Source: Zingiber officinale
Lineage: Eukaryota > Streptophyta > Magnoliopsida > Zingiberales > Zingiberaceae
Length of the DNA stretch: 64,000 nt
Reading direction: 5' to 3'
Assembly: GCF_018446385.1 (NCBI RefSeq)
Contig: NC_056001.1
Coordinates: forward strand, 7,893,600 to 7,957,599
The notes under the pieces are model-generated. The model had not been told where the DNA came from. It did no database searches and worked only from the letters and a program-made list of their open reading frames with translations. This document shows positions 10,862 to 24,047 of this stretch, piece by piece. A program made the translations under genes and the position numbers. How positions within the stretch are numbered: the stretch's first letter is position 1; every line of letters begins with the position of its first letter.

Positions 10862-13800
10862 ATGGCGACGCTGCTGAGATCCAAACGCCTTCCGCTCCGC
10901 CCGGCCGCCGCCGCTGCGGCCGCTGCCATCCAATCACCCTTCTTCCTCCGCCGAGTAGTTCCTCTGATTCCCATTCGCGAGTACCGTAGCAGCCGCTCTC
11001 GCGACGACTTGCCCTCCTCCAGGTGCGACACGCCTCTCTCCCTCTTTACTATTCTTGATCAACAAGTTTCTCTAGGCGTGATTGCTAAAAAAGATAGTTT
11101 GGGTTTCTTTTAGGTATGAGCACCAGTCGCTGCCTATCAATTGGGGCATCCGAATCGTGCCTGAAAAGAAGGCTTATGTTGTGGAGAGGTTCGGAAAGTA
11201 TCAGCGGACGCTAGACTCTGGGATTCACGTCCTTCTCCCGTTCGTTGACCGGATCGCGTATGTGCACTCACTCAAGGAGGAGGCTATCCCCGTTCCTGAC
11301 CAGTCGGCCATTACCAAGGACAATGTTAGCATACTCATTGATGGGGTTCTGTATGTTAAGGTTGCTATTTTTTTTTATCTGACATTTTTTAGTCTAAATG
11401 CGGTTTTTTTCTTGTTATGATGATTATACTTGGGTTTCTTATAGTTTGTAAATAAATTTACATAGATTGTTGATCCCATCCTTGCTTCTTATGGCGTGGA
11501 GAACCCACTATATGCCGTAATCCAGCTGGCACAGACAACGATGAGGAGCGAGCTGGGGAAGATCACTCTAGATAAAACCTTTGAAGAAAGGGATGCTCTA
11601 AATGAGAACATTGTGGTGTGTGTTTCTTTTTCTTCCTATGCAATTTCATCTCTCGGGCAAAAATTTGTTTGGAAATTCCTTTATGAATAGAAGAAAATAG
11701 CATTCCTTTCTGGGCCTGATTACAATTTTCATTGTTTTACTTTTGTTGGATATTTCGTTGAATTCTTTTTTTTGCTTCCTCCATACTTGTGGTATTTTAG
11801 AGTTGGCTGTATGCTATGCAAAGCAAGGCCAAATTATTTTGTTGAGATTCATGGCTTTCTACATCACACTATTTTTTGGAAATGCTATGAAATTTCATAC
11901 CTTCACAATGGCATATACTCATACACTTCACTCCCCGTAAGAAAATCAATGTTTATATAGCATCTCCCAACATGGTCTATATTGGAATAATTCATCCTTA
12001 TCTCTGCAGAACTAATCTTAAAGCTTCTACATTAATATTTTATGCTAGAACTTTACACTTGTTTGTTTCTTCAATGAACTGCTTTATTTATAGACTTAAG
12101 TCTATTATAGAGATATTTGGGTAGCATCCTTCTTTGAGCCGAAGTAATTCAGCAAATGTAACCTGGTAATAAGTCCATTTGATAGGCCTAGGATTGCTAG
12201 AAGTGCAGTTGTGCTCATGATTGCAAAAGTTTAATCAGTATTTTTTTTGGCTTCATTTTTACCCATGTTTGTCCCTTCAACAGAGAGCAATCAATGAGGC
12301 TGCTTCTGATTGGGGTCTTAAATGTTTGCGTTATGAAATCCGTAAGTTGAAGGATTTATTTTCTTTTATATTTGTGCTTGTATCAGTTTCTTTCACTTTC
12401 TTTTGTAAATATGGATTGCTTTCTTTCTGCAGGGGATATATCTCCACCACCTGGAGTTAAGGCAGCTATGGAGATGCAAGCTGAAGCAGAAAGAAGAAAA
12501 CGTGCTCAAGTTCTTGAATCTGAAGGTACTTCTGTACTGTGCTAAGTAATGTCCTTTGTCACAAAATGTTTTCCGTAGCATGCCATTATAGATAGGTTTA
12601 TTGGACAAAGTTCATCTTGTCAAAGTATCAACTCTATTAGATCTTTGAATTATTTCATCTGCCATCTATTCAATTTCAAGTAAAACACTTAAACTTATAT
12701 TTAACAGGAGAGAGACAAGCTCACATAAACATTGCGGATGGAAAGAAAAATTCAGTGATACTACAATCAGAAGCAGCAATGATGGACCAGGTTAACAGGG
12801 CAAAAGGTACTTTTAATAAGTTAGCTTTACCCTATTTTCTGATATGAATTAAGTTACCATGCCTTAATGTAAGCAGTTACTTTTATGGTTTTGTACTTTT
12901 TGGAAAGAAAGATTCTTGGTTATCTCTTGTTGTCATAAACTTATAATAAAAGAACTTTAAGTTTTATCGAAGCTCAGAGTTGACAGTTGATGATAAACCT
13001 ATAGCTACAATAGCTATAGACAATTCTTGTGTCACACTTCCAGTAGCTCTAACACTATAACATCATTATCCTATATAGCTTTTATCAAATAGATATAATT
13101 ATATTAGATATTTTTTACTATAATTAAGTATTGTATTAACTCAAAACTTCTCCCATACATGGGATCCTAATAACCCTTTTTTATAAATGGATGCCAAGAC
13201 TTATTCTTTATAAAATAATAGACATTTATATAAAAACTCAAGACTGTTTTAAAAAACTAGACATCCTTTTATGCAAACTAACTAATATTATATCCCATAA
13301 TTTACAGAATCATAATCTCACGATTTAAGAAATATCTTCCATCTAATTTTTTGGGGCATGGTTACAAAATCATATTTCTCCACTACTTTTTCTCCTTCAG
13401 ACCCATCATAAATTTTATCTAGAGATTCTTTCATATACATGTATATATTTAAAATCTATAACATGTGAAAAGACTTGTGCTTTTTCAAAAAGGAAGAACA
13501 TTGACTTTTGCACCAACATCTAAGTTACTTCTAATTATAGATACCATTAGGAATTGTAATTCTCTTATTTACTGAATTGATCAGCCAATGGTACCATTTT
13601 CTTCTCTAATCATCAAATTAATTTTCTATTGTATAATTTCTACCATATTCACTACTTCCTTTTGTGATACTGCAATTTAATCTCAAAAGGAAACTTATTA
13701 GCTAGTCATGTCAGAATGTATAGGCTTAGATAAGTTAACTGCCATCAAGTTGGCTTTATGCATGGTAGACAATGTTCAATTTTCTGATTGGGCTTGGTTT

Positions 13801-16328
13801 ATGTAACATCATATTAGACCATATTAGAAAAAGCTTATGACAGAGTTATAAGGAAAATTATGTGGAGAAATTTTTTACAAAAAGGCATTAGCGTAACATA
13901 TATTAAAATAATTGAGGATATGTATGAGAATGTAATGATGAGAGTGAAGGCTTCAACAAGATTAACCGAAGAGTTTCCTATATAGATAGGGTTATATCAA
14001 AGATCAGCTCAAAGTCCCTATTTTTTTTTTTTGCACTAATCATGGATGAACTCATTGGACATATCCAATACATGTTACCATCGTGCATGTTGTTGGTAGA
14101 TGAGACACGTGAAAACTTAAATGTTAAGCTTGAATTTTAACAGAAAATATTGAAGTGAAAGGTTTTAGGCTTTAATAGTATAAAAATAGAATAAATAAAA
14201 TTTAAATTTTGCAATATTAGACGTAGTAAGACAATTGTTAAAATAGGAGATGACGAGTTACTTATAATTGAGAACTTTAAGTGTTTAAGATTCTTTTTGC
14301 AAAAGAATGGAGGGGTTGAGAGAGATATTTTACATATAATACAAGCATGATGGTTGAAATGGAGGAGAGCGTTAGGTGTTCTTTGTGATTGCAAGGTATC
14401 TCTAAAACTTAAAAAAAAGTTTAAAAAATGGTGGATAGATTTGTAATGTTATATGGAGTTAAATGTTGGGCTTTGTCTCGAGCACACGAGCAAAAGGTGA
14501 AAGTCACAGAGATGAAGATGTTAAAGTGGATGTGCGAATATATGAGGAGATGACTGTGTAAACATATGAGGATAGACAGAATAAGAAATAAAACATTAAA
14601 GGAAAAGTCGGGGTTGTGCTTGAGGAAAAAATTCCTAGAGACACATTTAAGATAGTATCGATATGTACTCAGACGACCAATAAATACTATAGTTAAGCGA
14701 TGTGAGAATGACAAATACACATTAAACAAGAAAAAAGAAGACCAAAGAAGATATGCTTAATAATGATAAAACATGATAAAATTCATTTAAATATAGATGA
14801 TGATATAATAAGGGATAGAGGATCCATATAGCCAATCTCACTTAGTGGGATAAATTTGGTTGTTGATTTGTTGTTGTTGTTGTTGTTGTTGTTGCTTGGT
14901 TACAATTTTGGTATCTCAATGGACCTAATTCTCCTCTTGTTGTTGGAATCCAAATATCTAATAGTGAATGGCTTAGTAGATATGGGCCTTGAAGTGGAAA
15001 TAAGCATCAAGTGGGGGAGATTGCAACACTATTGAAATTTGTGGCCTTATCATATTGACACATTGAGTATAGTTGGATGCCCTGTCATTAACTGGAGGTT
15101 AATACAAGAGGTCGCTAATCTTGTATTATTCCAGTCCTGACCTTGACTTCTACATGACTGAGATTAGGATGTACGATGTGTACTTGTGACTACTGGATTG
15201 TAGTTTATACTTTACCACTGATCTCAATGCAGTAATATTTTCATTGAGTTACTAAGAATTATCCTTCATTGGCCACAATTATTCTCTGATTTTCAATGCT
15301 GTAACTGTTAAACATGATTTAGGTCTCTTAAATCACTTTCCAAACTAATACTAGCATATCACATACAAGAGCCCATGGAAGAAGTACCATATGCAAACAC
15401 ACGTTGGTTACCTGGAAACTCTAAAGTGGAAAGAAAAACATTTGAGGAAAACAGAAATCTATGTGATGCATTAGAGCATGCTGCCTAATGTATGAAATAA
15501 AGACTATCCTTTGGAAATGAACACGTTGTATAACTACTTAGGTGGTGTGGTCTATTCACTTTACAACCTATAGTTTTATCATTATATCCTTGATTTTTGT
15601 CTAAACATGTCAGTGTTGCTGTAAGGATTCACTCCTTTTTTAATATTGAGATTCCACATTGATTGAACTTCTAAAAGATTCACCTTATCCTCCTCTTATC
15701 AGGAGAAGCTGAGGCAATCCTTGTTAGGTCTCAGGCAACTGCTCAAGGTCTCAAGATATTGTCAGAAGCCATCAAAGCTGATGGTGGTGCAGAGGTGAGA
15801 TCGTCTTTCCTCCTCGTCACACTCAGACTGAGCAAAAACATTGTCACTTAAATTTTGTTCTTAAAATTTGAATTTGGTCATACATCTGGATTCTAAAAAC
15901 GTGCTTTGTTTGTGTTCAGGCAGCAAGTTTGAGAGTTGCTGAGCAATACATCAAAGCATTTGGTCACATAGCAAAGGAGGTATGAAACCAAATTTTAAAA
16001 TAGTTCATTGAAATCCTTTTACATGCAAGAGTTTCTGATTTAAATCATTCATCTCTTTGTGCAGGGAACTACCCTTCTACTCCCTAGTGCCATCCAAAAT
16101 CCTTCTTCCATGATAGCTCAGGCTCTAGCAATATACAAGCAGCTCAATCCTGCCAATCTCTCTACTTCCTCTGCAGAAAGTTCCCATCCAGAGACCTCTG
16201 TCAATAGCAAAACCTATACTGGCCATGCGATTGATGACGTTGAAACTTCCAGAAACAAGGCAACTGATCCAGTTCTTTCAGATCCTAGTGGAAAAACATT
16301 CTCCCTCCAAAGCCCACCAAGGGATTGA
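10862..16328 (+). CDS. SLP1: Mitochondrial stomatin-like protein (SPFH/band 7)
   Basis: Nine exons splice to 407 residues: 10862-11022, 11114-11360, 11466-11615, 12284-12341, 12433-12525, 12708-12806, 15703-15794, 15920-15979 and 16065-16328, all with GT-AG introns. The first 55 or so residues are Arg/Ala-rich and lack acidic residues early on, fitting a mitochondrial presequence. The SPFH domain starts near residue 65 ([20 protein letters not shown]) and runs through the family block [20 protein letters not shown]. An Ala/Glu/Lys-rich coiled coil ([20 protein letters not shown]) and the C-terminal TLLLPS segment follow. Plant SLPs and human SLP2 form large inner-membrane complexes and organise cardiolipin-rich domains and respiratory supercomplexes. 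The start codon is the first ATG in frame and opens the presequence. The sixth intron (12807-15702) is enlarged by an RTE fragment. No coding damage was seen. Confidence 0.93.
13750..14894 (+). mobile_element. 5'-truncated RTE-type LINE fragment in a stomatin-like intron
   Basis: Conceptual translation in shifting frames matches the minus-strand RTE at 48.2-51.4 kb: an NQFGFM-like start near 13.75 kb, EKAYDRV, then a [14 protein letters not shown] block, a MDEL-like block and the C-terminal WMC-type region. It ends in (TTG)n at 14867-14894, the usual short simple-repeat tail of plant RTEs. It carries many stops and frameshifts, so it is old and dead. It lies in the sense direction of the host gene, inside intron 6. 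Confidence 0.8.
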
Positions 16329-16996
16329 TCTATCCTTCTTGCTCTAGAGTCAACTCGATCATTTTTTGCAAGTCAAGGAAGCATTACCTTCTAGTTGTTT
16401 ACTTTCTTGATGAGGTCTAATCTAGAATTTGAAATGGACAATACCTCACAGGCTCTCGGTCATCTGAATGCGTTGAGCAAATACACTCGGAAAGCGTCTG
16501 ATCACACAATAATTGTGAATTTGTGATGATTGTTTCGTTTACTTTTCATATGGTGCTGTTTCTTATGCTCGTTAATCTCACTCTAAATTCTCACACTAGT
16601 ACATCGAAAATGCCAAAAATAATTGGGTTTGCCAAATATACTTACCAAGCACTTTAGCTTTGAAAAACAAAAATTATTAATAATAAACAAGCGGCCGAAC
16701 TCGAGGCCACCACCGCGAACTCGTGCAGGCTCGCCGCGAGTTCGCCTGGCTGAGTCGGTGGCGGTCGACGGAGGATTCCTTTCCTTCTCGTTTGTTTTCT
16801 TTATTTCTTTCTTTACTTCGTTGTGGACATTTTTACGGTCGATCCGATCAGTGATAGGCCATAAATGGGCTGGGCCTTGTTAGATTGTCAAAACCTTCTG
16901 GCCGTCGGATGGATCCGATCCCATGTCAGCACAGTATAAAAATCGCGCTGAAGTGATACGGTGAAGTAGTCGAGCAAAGAGGGGTTGTGGAGGGAG
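16329..16996. promoter_or_regulatory. Intergenic space: 3' UTR of SLP and promoter of the GTPase gene
   Basis: The first part is presumably 3' UTR of the stomatin-like gene. The GC-rich part after 16690 is probably promoter and 5' UTR of the downstream GTPase gene; CAGTATAAAAATC at about 16930 is a reasonable TATA box, 60-70 bases upstream of the ATG at 16997. No further gene is seen. Confidence 0.4.
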
Positions 16997-19900
16997 ATGA
17001 ACAGCGGCAGAGCCTTCGGTCTCCTCCAGCAATGGCGTGTCCCTTCCGGCAAGTTACTCTGGGGAAGGATTGGAAGGAGGAGCTCTCCGTCGTCTCATAA
17101 AGGTTGTTGTTACTTTACTCAGCGTCTTCATCACCTGTTGCCATTTCAGCAAACACCCACCTTGCAGTGTCGATGAACGAGCCACCTAGCAAAGCGTCGG
17201 CTTTCTTGTCTGTATTTATTTGTTCTTGCACCCATTTTTCCAGACGTAGTCATTTTTTTCTTGTTTCAGATGCTGTGTTCGCGTTTTATATCTTTCTGCG
17301 TCATTTCGTCGAGCATTTGATGTTTGTACCAGTGTTCTTTACCCCCTACTTTTATCTATGGTTCGTCTTGTGGTTACTTTGAGACTCGAATCTCAGAAGC
17401 TACTTTTGACACCTCTATCCGCGTACACGATTGTTTGGATAGTTTTAAGCAAACTTATTGAGTTTTTCGGATGGGAAATTTCGACGATAATGAATTTACG
17501 CATTTGCCCGTTTTCTTTTCTTGCTGTTGGATTGCTGGCGCTAATTGTCTGGATCGGCATGTTCCCATTTTTTTCTTATATGTCACGTGTCAGGTTTTGG
17601 AGTGCGAAGAATGTTCTCTGCTTCATGTCCGGGGTTCGCTAACAAGAATCCGATGAGATCCACTGAGGATGGAAACATCATTATGGTAATTTTCCTTTGC
17701 CAAAATGACCATGAGATGCAACTGGGTATATCCGACTTCTGAAATGCCTTTCTTGATCGATGACATCTTAATAATTGTAATAATTAAATCCAGTGCTTTA
17801 TTGCCTCAGTATGAAAACCTGTATTTCGCACTTTGTAGTGCTTATAAGATTATTGATTTAGTGCCTCCATCTATTATGTGTCACCCGTTCTCCAAACTTT
17901 AATAAATAGTGAAGTTTTTGTATTAATAGTTAAGACAAGAGATCCTTAAATTTGATATCACACCTGAAAATTTTAGCCTACACCTTCCTGTTTGGGTGAT
18001 AATGAAAATCCATAGATTCTTTTTGAGTTATTATGATATTAGTGGCATCAATAGTACTGTGGTTCTCTTCATGTCTTTTTGAGGACATTTAACTATATTG
18101 CTGACTATTGAACCATGGGATGACCTTTTTGTTGTTTATTTCTTAGTTCTTCTATTCTCTTAATATGGTTTTGGACTGTTATAGTGATAACCATTATCCC
18201 ACTAATTGTATAGACTCATTTCATCATTTTATGCTTAAATGCTTTGTAACTATCTTCAGGTGGAACCTTCACTTAAAGATAAAACAACTGGTGCATTTCA
18301 GAAGCTACCTATGGTGATGCCGTCTATGAATATTCTTTCCTCAGCACAAAGGAAAGCTAGGAACATCTCTCCTACTAAGGGTAATGCATCTTGTGATTTT
18401 CTCTTAGGTCATATTACAATTTATTATAATTCAATGTGATGTTTTGCTTATTTAGGTTATTGATAGCCATATGTTCAATAATTTATAGGTATTCAGAACA
18501 TAGCAAAGCGAGAGAGAAATAGAGGCGCGAAACAACTTGATGCGCTGATGAAAGTTAGATACTATTTTTTTTTCCTTTTTATTTATGCAACTTCTTTGTG
18601 GTCAATAGTATTTGAATCAGTTCTCTACTTAAAATTATTTTACAGGAATTAGCTGTTCCTTTAAGACAATACACAGAAACCTTCCCAGACAAGCGACACT
18701 TACATCCATATGAAAGATCTCTCATCGAGCTTACTTTTGGCCAAGGAAACTATGAAAAGGTTGTTTAACATTCTTCCTTTTACAATCAACATGAATGATC
18801 TAGCATCATTAATATGCACACTAATCAATTGACACTAGATACCTACTCGTTGATGCAATAGCCTTTCTCATGATGCAACTACTTGTGCACTAAAAAGTGT
18901 TTTCTTCACAACTACTATTGATCCAATAATCATATTGCCTTCAGTAGTTTCTTTTGTGGGTTCACATTGCCGAGTGCTGAAATTTTAGTTCAATCTCAGT
19001 TGGCTGAATATGCTAAACTTTTCATCACCAAATGTTTGGTATTTAAAGTTCATTATTCAATTAGCTTAATATATTAAACTTGTCATTGTCAAGTGCTGGA
19101 TATTTTAATTCATTGTTCAATTGGCTGAAAATGTCTCCTGTTGCGACTAGCTTTTCACATATCAATTAGAGACATAATCATAACAAATGCTGTTTTCTTA
19201 TATTTTCAAAGACAACCTTGCATTCAATGTTGGTGCATCTTAGAAACATGCTTATATTCTAATTTCAGGAGACCACACCATTGGTAATATATAACTGAAT
19301 CTAAAGCGTGATAGTTTTGTTCCTGTTTGTCTTAGAACCAGTTAAGGCTTTGGCAGGTTTTAAAAGGAGTTCAGTTTGACACTTTTGAGCTCTTACTGAA
19401 ATATGACCAGCAAAGTTATTTTAAGATAAATCTTCATAAGCAGTAAAGGTTCAGAAGTTTAGCAGTTGCTAAGTCTGATCAACTAGAAAAACAGAAGTTG
19501 TCAATACTCTTCTGGACTTGTATTCATTATTTCATCTTTGGAATCCATGTCTGTCTTGCATCATAAGAAAGTGTACATGCAATTCATAATCTTCTGCAAA
19601 TCTTTTTCAGAGATAAATCCTTTACATGTAATATGTTTTTTTTTGCCAAATTAACTTACCATTATAATCATTAAGTTACTTTCTCTGATATAGAATTCCT
19701 TGTATATGCCAAAGAGTGAAAAGTAACACTAGATTTAGAATCTATTCATTCTGTCCAAATCAACAGGTTTCCTCTTATGACATTTCTCTTTGCACATTTA
19801 ACTTACAGTGTGATATTCCTTAATGCTCATAATGCTCACTATCTCATCAGGTATTAGAAAGAGTTGATTGTTTGAGGAAGAAGCTTGTTTCTGTTGGAAA

Positions 19901-22900
19901 GCAGCATGCATCTCTTTGCGCTCAGGTTTGACTCTGTTATAGATTTGTTTTTTTATGGTGGATTATTTGTGTTGTGTCTATGTATTTGGAGTGAGTCTAA
20001 ACAAAAGCGAAAGAATGCTCCAATTATGAGAGGAGCTTGTTATTCTTTTTTAATTTTTCCTAGGTGATGTATCAATTGCTTGCTGATTACATATCCATCT
20101 CTGCATGTTCAATTCTTCATCCAAATTTCTATTGCTCCCTGGTTATTTACTACCACAAAAGTTACTTTTGGGCTAACATTTGCTTTGCAACTTATCCATC
20201 CTTTGCAGTCTGCTTGGTGTAATTTACTGTTGATTTTATAGGCTTTGTTCAAAGTTCTACAATCTCATAAAGATTTCAAATGATTTTTCAACCATAATGC
20301 TCTCTTTGCCTACACTAAATTGGTCCAACCTTTAAGTCTGTTTAGGATGCCATATCACATTCCTGAGTGCGCACTAATCTATTTTAACTGCCATATCGAT
20401 TTTTCAACCATATTGCTATTTTGACTGTCTATGAAAAAAACACAGATTGCCATTCCATTAGAGAGCAAGTGCAATCCAATGAGATTGTCACCTCATTTGC
20501 TCCAACAATTAACTAACAAACTTGCTAATCCAATCTTGAAGGGGTTCTACACTTGATTATATGTATAACAAGCCAAATTTCCACATATTTGAACCACTTG
20601 AGGGGATTATAAATCAATTAAAATGAAAATACTTGTAATATGAGGACTTGTCTGAAATATTTTTCATTGATCAATATCATATATAGATAGAGGGTTTACC
20701 TAAGAAACAAACATAATTTGTTTCCCCATAATGTAAAAGGGCAGCCCGGTGCACGAAGCTCCCGTCATGCGGGATCCCGGGGAAGGATCCATTGTACGCA
20801 GCCTTACCTTGTTGTTTTTTTGCAAGAGGTTGTTTCCAGGATTCGAACCCGTGACCTTTTGGTCACATGGCAACAATTTTACCGTTGCGCCAAGGCTCCC
20901 CTTCTTGTTTCCCCATAATGTAACAGTTCTAATTCATGATTGAAAACAAAATCAACGAGCACATAGAGGTTAGTCTTTAAATTACCAGGCCTGCTTTTAG
21001 GTTTTGGGTTTACATATGCAAATTTACTATCCCAAAAATTCTTATATTGTGTGTTTTTAGGAGTAGAAATGGTACTGCTGTAATCAAATTCATATTTGAA
21101 ACACAAACTTATGATTTCAGTCAGTTTGCTAGTTATCTGTCATTTGACTGGATATCATAATATCTGTCCCAAAGAACTGCTTTGTAATTTATCACCAGAA
21201 ACAATTGCCTGAATTGAAGTTCATTTCCGATGCACTTTGTGTTTTCAAAACTTCAATGTTTTCCTGCTCACCTCTCTATGTGTAGTATGAATGCATAGAC
21301 TGTTATTCAGGTTGGCTCTTTAATCTTGACAGTCCACAACAAAACGTGAAGCAGAAGAGCGACTAAATGAGGTTTGTTCTGATTCAATTTCATTTGTGTA
21401 TCACATTTATCTGTAGTATTTACTTCTATTGTGCTTCTTGCCTGATGTTCATCATAGATTCACTTCAACTTTTAGGGCCTTAAAAAGCTTGAGGAAGCTT
21501 TTCAAGTTGGAAAAACTGCTATTGATGATTTGTTAAATGTTGCAAAGGTAATATGACTTTTTTTTTACCAAATCATGTTTCTAAATCAGTGACTCACAAA
21601 TTTTTTTAGCAAGATTTTCTTGTAGGTTCATATCATGATTTCATTTCCAGATTGTGAATATGCTTGAGTGCATGTATTAGTATTTACCGTACATTAATGT
21701 GAAAAACTATGCTGGTTCTCTTGTTCGTTAACTTTTGCTTTGCCTTCATTTTGTCCGAGTTTGCTTATACCATTGGCTTTGTAGACTCTGCGTGCGATGC
21801 CAGTGGTGGACCTACAAACACCTACCCTTTGTCTCGTCGGATCGCCTAATGTTGGGAAATCATCACTAGTACGTATTCTGTCAACAGGGAAACCAGAGGT
21901 AATTTTTTTACCTTTTCATGTTATTTAGCTTTTCATGAGCCCAGACACATCACCTATCTGATGAATGTTTAATTGAGAAGTAGATTCAATTTGTTCCGCT
22001 ATCTTGTTTTCTTGTTACAAAGAGTTCTCCTAAATGGTGGTTTTCTTAATGTAGGTTTGTAATTATCCATTCACCACTAGAGGAATTCTAATGGGTCATA
22101 TCATGTTGAACTATGAACGATTTCAGGTTAGTATTTCAGTTATATTGATTTTCCCGTTTGATGCGTTCTCTTATCTTCATATAGAAATAAGACATTTGAA
22201 CTGCAGGTAACAGATACTCCTGGTCTTCTTACAAGACATGATGGTTAGTGATCCAAACAATAGCATTTTTTTAGTTCAGCATGCACTGAAAATGAATCAT
22301 CATGATACTGAGACATTTGTTTTTTGGGTGAAATTTTCTTCTGGACTTGTTATAGAAATTTTGCAAGTCCTGTTGTGTGACGTTTCTCCTTTCCATCTGA
22401 TGTTTTTACCTTACCAGATATCTTTGAGATGTATCTACCATTACTTTGTGACCTGAGGTAGCAAAGTATTCTACTTACAATTACTGATTATTTCTATTGA
22501 CAAAAATATGATATCATATGAACCCAGATGAGAGGAACAATATAGAAAGGTTGACACTCTCTGTCCTTTCTTATTTGCCAACTGCCGTATTGTATGTCCA
22601 TGATCTGTCTGGAGAATGTGGGACTTCACCTAATAATCAGGTACGATAGGCATAAAGCTAATTACTTGCCTGCTTATTTCGATATTGCTTTTTCCAACAT
22701 TTGTATTACCTTCAAGTTTTTCCTACCAACTAATGAATGTATCTGCTTGTTCATATGTTGAATCAGATGCCACTCTTTTGCTGGCATCTACAATCACAAT
22801 TTTTCCCATCATTGTTTGCTTTTGCATTTCCTATCATGGTTGATGCTACTGCAGTTAGTCACATACAAAGAGATGAGAGAGAGATTCAAGGATCATCTCT

Positions 22901-23209
22901 GGCTTGATGTTGTTTCCAAATGCGATCTCCTGCAAGAGTCTCCTGCCTGCATTTTACCAGATGATGAATTTGCTAGATATAAGAGGTGTGGACCTGATGG
23001 CGCCATTCATGTCTCCATAATGAGCAATCAAGGTGTCGACGAGGTAATCACAAAAGCACGATACAAGAATTTCTGAATCCTCTTCCAGATTTTTTTTTCA
23101 CCATACTATTGTGATTCTTTTTTTCATCTGCTATCATCAGCTGAAGGCCAGAGTTCATGACCTACTTCTCTCCCAAATGGCTCGCATCTCAAGTACACCA
23201 GCAGGGTAG
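16997..23209 (+). CDS. Organelle-type NOG1/Obg-like GTPase (PDE318-like)
   Basis: Fourteen exons splice to 425 residues: 16997-17102, 17594-17685, 18260-18380, 18489-18553, 18646-18759, 19851-19925, 21333-21371, 21476-21547, 21785-21898, 22055-22126, 22207-22243, 22528-22640, 22855-23043 and 23141-23209. The Arg/Ser-rich N-terminus looks like an organelle transit peptide. A NOG1-type N-terminal helical region (about residues 85-230) precedes the GTPase core: P-loop GSPNVGKS (247-254), switch II DTPG (293-296) and a G4 motif SKCD (361-364). Cytosolic/nucleolar NOG1 is much longer (over 600 residues). Size and leader fit the Arabidopsis PDE318 type, implicated in chloroplast development, probably ribosome assembly. 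The first two exons are the least certain, although phases match. G4 has Ser where Asn is usual. An Au SINE sits in the 19926-21332 intron. Confidence 0.88.
20718..20736. repeat. Target-site duplication, left of SINE
   Basis: TTGTTTCCCCATAATGTAA, identical to 20905-20923 on the other side of the SINE. Confidence 0.95.
20737..20904 (-). mobile_element. Au-type SINE
   Basis: The minus strand starts GAAGGGGAGCCTTGGCGCAA, the typical Au SINE head. It continues through tRNA-derived box A and box B (GGTTCGAATCC) and the AAGGCTGCGTACAAT phrase, and ends at GTGCACCGGGCTGCCC plus a T run. Length is about 168 bases. Au SINEs are transcribed by RNA polymerase III and mobilised by LINE enzymes. It is antisense to the host gene, in the intron between exons 6 and 7, with a perfect 19-base duplication around it. 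Confidence 0.95.
20905..20923. repeat. Target-site duplication, right of SINE
   Basis: Exact second copy of the 19-base sequence at 20718-20736. Confidence 0.95.
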
Positions 23210-23974
23210 TTTACTCAAGACTACAAGGAGTTCAGTGTGCGTTGTTGTAATCTTGTGTTTCACGGTTATATCAACATGGACTCATTTTCTTTTCCCGCTC
23301 GCTAATTATTTTGGTATTTTAAAAATATGGCTCTGTAGGAATTCAACCGTAGACAAGATTTGCAGGGACTTTAAAAATGAATTATCGTTTTTTAAGAGAA
23401 CAAATAACTTCTAATGGTCACTGTTAGTTTTTGGGCTTTTGTTTTATGGAATTTTAATATATAAAAGAAGAGCAAAAGTATAATAAAATTATTACTCACA
23501 AATTATGCGAGACTTCTTAATCTTCTCTATATTCCTTTTCCTTTCTTGAGAAAAGGAGGAAGGAATGCATTTAAATCTCTGAGATTAAAAAATATTCTCC
23601 AGAAATTTAACTCTTCTAGTAAAAGATTATTACACTTGTTTTTGGGTGTTAGATTTTCTAATGGATAATTAAAGTATTTAAGGTTTGAGTCTTGATGCAA
23701 CATGTATGGAATTTTTTCTTTCAATTGGGAAGTGGACCTAATTTCAATTGAGAAGCGCTTTTCAATTCGGTAAATTTTTTTTATAGGATTAGATCGATCA
23801 CCTTTATGATTAATCAGTTTGATTATTAGGGACGGAATTTGTTCCGAGAGCATGTTCATCGAAAATTAATCCATATTATTATATTATAAGAAATCTGCGA
23901 CCCTACTCTTCAATTATTATAGTGGTAAAAAAGCACAAAAAGAGGAGTTTTTAATTCTTCAATTGAATAAAAAG
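23210..23974. other. Intergenic, 3' UTR of the GTPase gene then no gene seen
   Basis: The first 200 bases are probably 3' UTR. The remainder is AT-rich. A 110-residue minus-strand open frame (23527-23859) has no recognisable motif and is not supported. Confidence 0.4.
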
Positions 23975-24047
23975 TGGAGATGCGGGGTATCGAACCCCGT
24001 ACCTCTCGCATGCAAAGCGAGCGCTCTACCATGTGAGCTACATCCCC
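23975..24047 (-). tRNA. tRNA-Ala (anticodon UGC)
   Basis: The minus strand folds as a 73-nt tRNA. Acceptor GGGGATG pairs with CATCTCC, discriminator A; the D arm is TAGCTCACATGGTAGA; the anticodon stem CTCGC/GCGAG holds loop TTTGCAT (anticodon TGC); the T arm is CGGGGTTCGATACCCCG. There is no intron and no encoded CCA. The sequence is the nuclear cytosolic type, unlike plastid trnA-UGC, which differs in the anticodon and T arms. Confidence 0.95.

Noticed and set aside
17104-17382. Open frames in the first intron of the GTPase gene
   Set aside because: No homology recognised; exon phases at 17102 and 17594 join without them.
23527-23859. 110-residue minus-strand open frame, considered as plastid-derived DNA with the nearby tRNA
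   Set aside because: No recognisable protein, and the tRNA has nuclear, not plastid, sequence.
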